Below, piece by piece: positions 61,242 through 64,000 of a stretch of 64,000 nucleotides of DNA. The stretch lies in NCBI RefSeq assembly GCF_001612885.1, contig NZ_BDBH01000014.1:62001-126000 (forward strand). The letters run 5' to 3'. Source of the stretch: Nocardia harenae NBRC 108248 (GTDB taxonomy: Bacteria > Actinomycetota > Actinomycetes > Mycobacteriales > Mycobacteriaceae). Numbering within the stretch: position 1 is the first letter of the stretch; each line of letters begins with the position of its first letter. The position numbers were made by a program, and so were the translations under genes. The notes beneath the pieces were generated by a model. The model did not search any database. It was not told the DNA's origin and saw only the letters and a list, made by a program, of their open reading frames with translations.

Positions 61242-62351
61242 TTACCGCAGGTCGATCAGCCGGTGTTCGGTGGCCTGCGGTTCCACCGGCATGGACCACA
61301 GCGGGCATACCGGTGCGGTCTGCCGGTCGCATTCGGAACTGCGTAGCGTCCGGTCGAGGTGGTCGTAGGCGGCGCATCCGCCACCGCACAGCGACCCGTG
61401 CGGGCAGCTGCGGCAGTTCGCGCTGACCCGGTTGACCAGGGTCAATTCGGTCACCCCGCCCGGTGAGTCGGTGCGGGGCACAATCTGACCATCGCGGACC
61501 ACACCGCAGTGCAGGTCGGTGTCGAAGAACGCCGAGCAGATGTAGACCCGGCCGTCCGGGAAGATCGCGAGGCGTTCCAGGTTCCTGGCCGTGCACCCGC
61601 CGTACCCGGTGGCCCGCAGGTCGGCCAGCTTGGTCGCTTCCACGAACGCGGGCGGGTAGAAGATCCGCACCCGCCGGCCTGCCGCGGCGCGGCGGATCTG
61701 CTCGCAGAGCCGCATCCACTCCGCGGGGTCGAGCTGGAGTTCGGGCCGGTCCCGGCCGAGGCCGGTCGGGGTGAAGTAGTGGAACGACAGCATCTCCAAC
61801 CCGAGTTGTTCGGCGAGGTCGATCGCGGCGAACACGTCGGCGGCGTTGTCGCGGGTGATGGTGAAGATGGCACGCGTCTGGAACCCGGCATCCACGGCGC
61901 GTTTCATGCTGGCCAGCAGCGGCCGCCAGGTGTTCGGGCCCCGCATCGCTTCGTGGGTCTCGGGCCGGGCGCCGTCCATGCTGAAGGAGAACGAGTCGAT
62001 CCGTTCGTCCAAGCTGGGCCAGGTCCGGGCCGGGATCAGCCCGTTGGTGGTCAGGACCGCCTTGTATCCCTGGCGTTTGCACACGTCCAGGATTTCGCCG
62101 AACTGCGGGTGCGTCGTCGGCTCCCCGCCCAGCAGATACACCTTGTACTGCCCGGAGGTGATACGCAGGGCGGCCAAGAGCTGACCGACGTAGGCGGGAG
62201 TCATGCGGCGCTCGCGCTCGAGACGTTCGCCCATGTAGCAGTGCACGCAGCGGAGCGGGCATTTCTCGGTGATGTAGAGGAAGACGAACGGCTCGCGGGT
62301 CGCTGTCGCGGCGGCCGCGAAGGGTGCGGAGTGCGTGAGGATTTTAGTCAC
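61242..62351 (-). CDS. Radical SAM/SPASM enzyme A
   Basis: A 369-residue enzyme. The 4Fe-4S SAM cluster motif is C31-x3-C35-x2-C38 (EKCPLRCVHCYMG), followed by VYLLGGEPTTHPQFG, LTTNGLIPA and SFSMDGARPETHE. The SPASM domain is complete: C-x13-G-x4-C (GCTARNLERLAIFPDGRVYIC) split over two strands, then C-x2-C-x5-C-x3-C (NCRSCPHGSLCGGGC) and later cysteines (SECDRQ, PVCPLW). SPASM enzymes usually modify peptides (thioether, C-C links, epimerisation) or act on amino-acid derivatives. GTG 62351 is 13 bases after gene B. No substrate peptide is visible. Confidence 0.88.
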   Translation of the reverse strand: MTKILTHSAPFAAAATATREPFVFLYITEKCPLRCVHCYMGERLERERRMTPAYVGQLLAALRITSGQYKVYLLGGEPTTHPQFGEILDVCKRQGYKAVLTTNGLIPARTWPSLDERIDSFSFSMDGARPETHEAMRGPNTWRPLLASMKRAVDAGFQTRAIFTITRDNAADVFAAIDLAEQLGLEMLSFHYFTPTGLGRDRPELQLDPAEWMRLCEQIRRAAAGRRVRIFYPPAFVEATKLADLRATGYGGCTARNLERLAIFPDGRVYICSAFFDTDLHCGVVRDGQIVPRTDSPGGVTELTLVNRVSANCRSCPHGSLCGGGCAAYDHLDRTLRSSECDRQTAPVCPLWSMPVEPQATEHRLIDLR

Positions 62352-62364
62352 GGTGGAAGTCCGA

Positions 62365-63480
62365 TCAGCGCAGGGCGTGCAGGGAGTCGGCCGGGCGCGG
62401 TCCCCACGCGGAGACCGTCCACAGGATGCACAGGGGGGTGGTTTCGCGGTCGCAGGAATACCAGCCGTCGTAGGCCGGGATCTGCGAATAGGCCGGGCAT
62501 CCGCCCCCGCAGGTGCCGGTGTGTTCGCAGCCGGTGCAGACCGGGTCCGCGTGCAGGTAGGCGTTCAGTTCGTTGCCCGGAGCGGTGTTGAGCACGAGGT
62601 TGCCGGTGTCGTCGAACTGGGCGAAGTGGCGTCCGCCATCCATGAAGACGGGGCAAGCGTAGACGGTCCCGTCCGGATAGACGTGCGGGCGATCCAGAGT
62701 CCGGGCCGGGCACCCCGGATAGCCGCGCTCGAACCACTGGGCTTGCTGGTCTGCGGGAACGAACGTCGGCGGGTAGTACACGGCCAACCGGCGCTCCGGC
62801 GGGTACGCCTCCAGCTCGGCGCAGAAGTCCATCCATTCCGCGGGCGCCAACGGCTCCAGCATCCGCCCGCCGTTCCCGGTCTTGCCGAGGTTGTGGTAGC
62901 TGAGCGTGTGAGCCCCGCGCTCGGCGAGGAACGGGATCAGGTCCAACGCGCCGTCACGGTTGGTCCGCGAGATCGTGCACATGACTCGCACCTGATAACC
63001 CCGGCTCACCGCGGCCTCGATGTGCCCGACGACCTTGCCCCAGTTGTGCGGGTTGCCGCGGATCTTGCGGTGCACCAGCGGATTCGCTGATTCGAGGCTG
63101 AAGTTGAAGGAGTTCAGCGCCTCGGGTGGCACCGCATCGAACACCGCGTCATCGAAGTCGCCGTTGCTCGAGATGGTCACCTGGTAGCCGCGCTCACGCG
63201 CCGCCCGCACGATGTCGCCGAGTTCGGGGTGCATCGTCGGTTCGCCGCCGAGCAGATACAGCTTGTCGTGCCCGCCGGTGATCTTGAAGTAGTCCATGAT
63301 CTCGATGGCACGAGCCACGCTCATGGTGTTGGCATCGTTGAGCCTGTCATTGCCGACATAGCAATGGCGACAACGCAATTGGCACGCCGTGGTCGGGTAC
63401 AGGAACACGAACCGCTCGCGCGGCTGGGCATAGATCGGCTGCCGGACACTCGGCAGCCCCAATGGAACGGTGGTGCTCAT
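62365..63480 (-). CDS. Radical SAM/SPASM enzyme B, paralog of A
   Basis: A 371-residue enzyme with the same plan: C33-x3-C37-x2-C40 (TACQLRCRHCYVG), LYLLGGEPTMHPELG, ISSNGDFDD, FNFSLESANPLVHRK, SPASM C-x13-G-x4-C (PGCPARTLDRPHVYPDG, VYACPV), C-x2-C-x5-C-x3-C (VCTGCEHTGTCGGGC) and YSCDRETTPLCILW. It shares spacing and many residues with A, so the pair arose by duplication and may act in sequence on one substrate. ATG 63480 overlaps the stop of the upstream gene (ATGA). Confidence 0.88.
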   Translation of the reverse strand: MSTTVPLGLPSVRQPIYAQPRERFVFLYPTTACQLRCRHCYVGNDRLNDANTMSVARAIEIMDYFKITGGHDKLYLLGGEPTMHPELGDIVRAARERGYQVTISSNGDFDDAVFDAVPPEALNSFNFSLESANPLVHRKIRGNPHNWGKVVGHIEAAVSRGYQVRVMCTISRTNRDGALDLIPFLAERGAHTLSYHNLGKTGNGGRMLEPLAPAEWMDFCAELEAYPPERRLAVYYPPTFVPADQQAQWFERGYPGCPARTLDRPHVYPDGTVYACPVFMDGGRHFAQFDDTGNLVLNTAPGNELNAYLHADPVCTGCEHTGTCGGGCPAYSQIPAYDGWYSCDRETTPLCILWTVSAWGPRPADSLHALR

Positions 63481-64000
63481 CGCAGCCCCCTTACCGCATC
63501 TGCCATCGGGGTTGCGAGGCATTGGGCGGCCAGCAGTGCCGCCAGGTCGCGGCCTGCCTCCGGTAAGGGGCAGGCCGCCGGGTTCTGGGTTGGGTCGGTC
63601 ACCGGCGCCTGACCGACAAGGGCCTCGGACCTCCAGATCAGATCCCGACCGAACCAGCGCTCAAGTCCGATTCCGACTGGGGTATGCGCCCACTGCGAGG
63701 TGTTCGCCAGCGCGGCGAAGGAGTGCGCCAGCAGCGCGTGTCGGCTTCCATCGGGCAGCCGCAGCCGCCCCTTGTAGGTTTGGATGCGCGGCATCGGCCA
63801 TCGGGTGAAGTAGCGCTGCGCCCGCTCGGTCAGTCCGTCCAGGATCGAGTCCGGATCGAAGACGCAGATCTTCGGTTCCTCGAGCATCTTCCACACGACA
63901 TCGCCCTTGCGGAAGATGCTGAGCGGGCAATCCGCGAGGTAGCAGGCCGACTGCTGGATGGCGGGCACCGCCTCGAGGCAGCGCTCGGTGTAGGTCAGCA
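63477..64000 (-). CDS. Unrecognised protein, N-terminus beyond window, coupled to radical SAM B
   Basis: The frame is open at the window edge (LTYTERCLEAVPAIQQSAC) and ends at 63477, 174 residues visible. It contains YLADCPLSIFRKGDVVWKML, ICVFDPDSILDGLTERAQRYF, LRLPDGSRHALLAHSFAALA and LERWFGRDLIWRSEAL. No family is recognised. Four-base ATGA overlap with radical SAM B makes it part of the same operon, so it is probably a pathway partner (carrier, recognition or tailoring protein). The likely operon start, and any precursor peptide, lies to the right of the window. Confidence 0.6.
   Translation of the reverse strand, partial: LTYTERCLEAVPAIQQSACYLADCPLSIFRKGDVVWKMLEEPKICVFDPDSILDGLTERAQRYFTRWPMPRIQTYKGRLRLPDGSRHALLAHSFAALANTSQWAHTPVGIGLERWFGRDLIWRSEALVGQAPVTDPTQNPAACPLPEAGRDLAALLAAQCLATPMADAVRGLR

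Noticed and set aside
1..64000. CRISPR arrays, rRNA genes, complete insertion sequences, integrases, phage structural genes
   Set aside because: None found by eye on either strand. The only tandem repeats are the recD 30-bp and intergenic 20-bp arrays, neither of which has repeat-spacer structure.

Overview
The window is high-GC actinobacterial chromosome, most likely Nocardia or a close relative. The evidence is very high GC at third codon positions, many GTG starts, gene junctions that overlap as GTGA or ATGA, IdeR-type iron boxes, a GuaB1-type GMP reductase next to two CNNM/CBS membrane proteins (the Mycobacterium Rv1843c-Rv1842c-Rv1841c order), malate synthase G, an F420-dependent oxidoreductase and WXG100/EspC-like secretion proteins. 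The genus is inferred, not proven. No rRNA, tRNA, CRISPR array, integrase or complete insertion sequence was seen.

Layout. 1-9.8 kb holds housekeeping and stress genes: a cyclodeaminase-family fragment, an L,D-transpeptidase, an F420-dependent oxidoreductase, a KefB-like antiporter, a divergent FolD-like protein, a DUF218 protein, a PrmC-related methyltransferase, and an SDR plus succinic semialdehyde dehydrogenase operon divergent from a TetR regulator. 9.8-18.5 kb is a tightly overlapping recC-recB-recD operon. 18.7-22.6 kb carries a small protein, a serine hydrolase, type II NADH dehydrogenase and a secreted glycine-zipper protein. 22.7-33.2 kb is a urease locus broken in two: ureFGD and ureABC are separated by about 6 kb holding a four-gene type VII secretion-associated cassette, a TetR/MFS efflux pair, an alcohol dehydrogenase remnant and an O-methyltransferase. 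33.3-38 kb has a thioesterase, an iron-box promoter in front of degraded genes, and a cluster of two paralogous SDRs, a third SDR and a metallo-beta-lactamase-fold hydrolase. 38.3-42.2 kb is an iron-box-controlled FecCD-type ABC transporter without a binding protein, divergent from a FhuF-like gene. 42.3-50.9 kb holds a BlaI/M56 pair, a DEAD-box helicase, a 20-bp minisatellite, a DMT transporter, GuaB1 and two CNNM/CBS proteins. 50.9-54.5 kb mixes uncharacterised genes, decayed genes and a strong 33-codon small ORF. 54.5-57.9 kb has malate synthase G and an acyl-CoA synthetase cut short at about 57926.

From about 57926 to the window end lies what looks like a genomic island. It has a DUF4238 protein, a complete second-type glutamyl-tRNA synthetase that has the zinc-binding cysteines and HVGG signature unlike the usual actinobacterial enzyme, two tandem paralogous radical SAM/SPASM enzymes, and the start-truncated end of an unrecognised gene translationally coupled to them. 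This is the best candidate for an undescribed system: a possible peptide- or amino-acid-modifying pathway with its own, or a self-protecting, GluRS. The island continues past the right edge.
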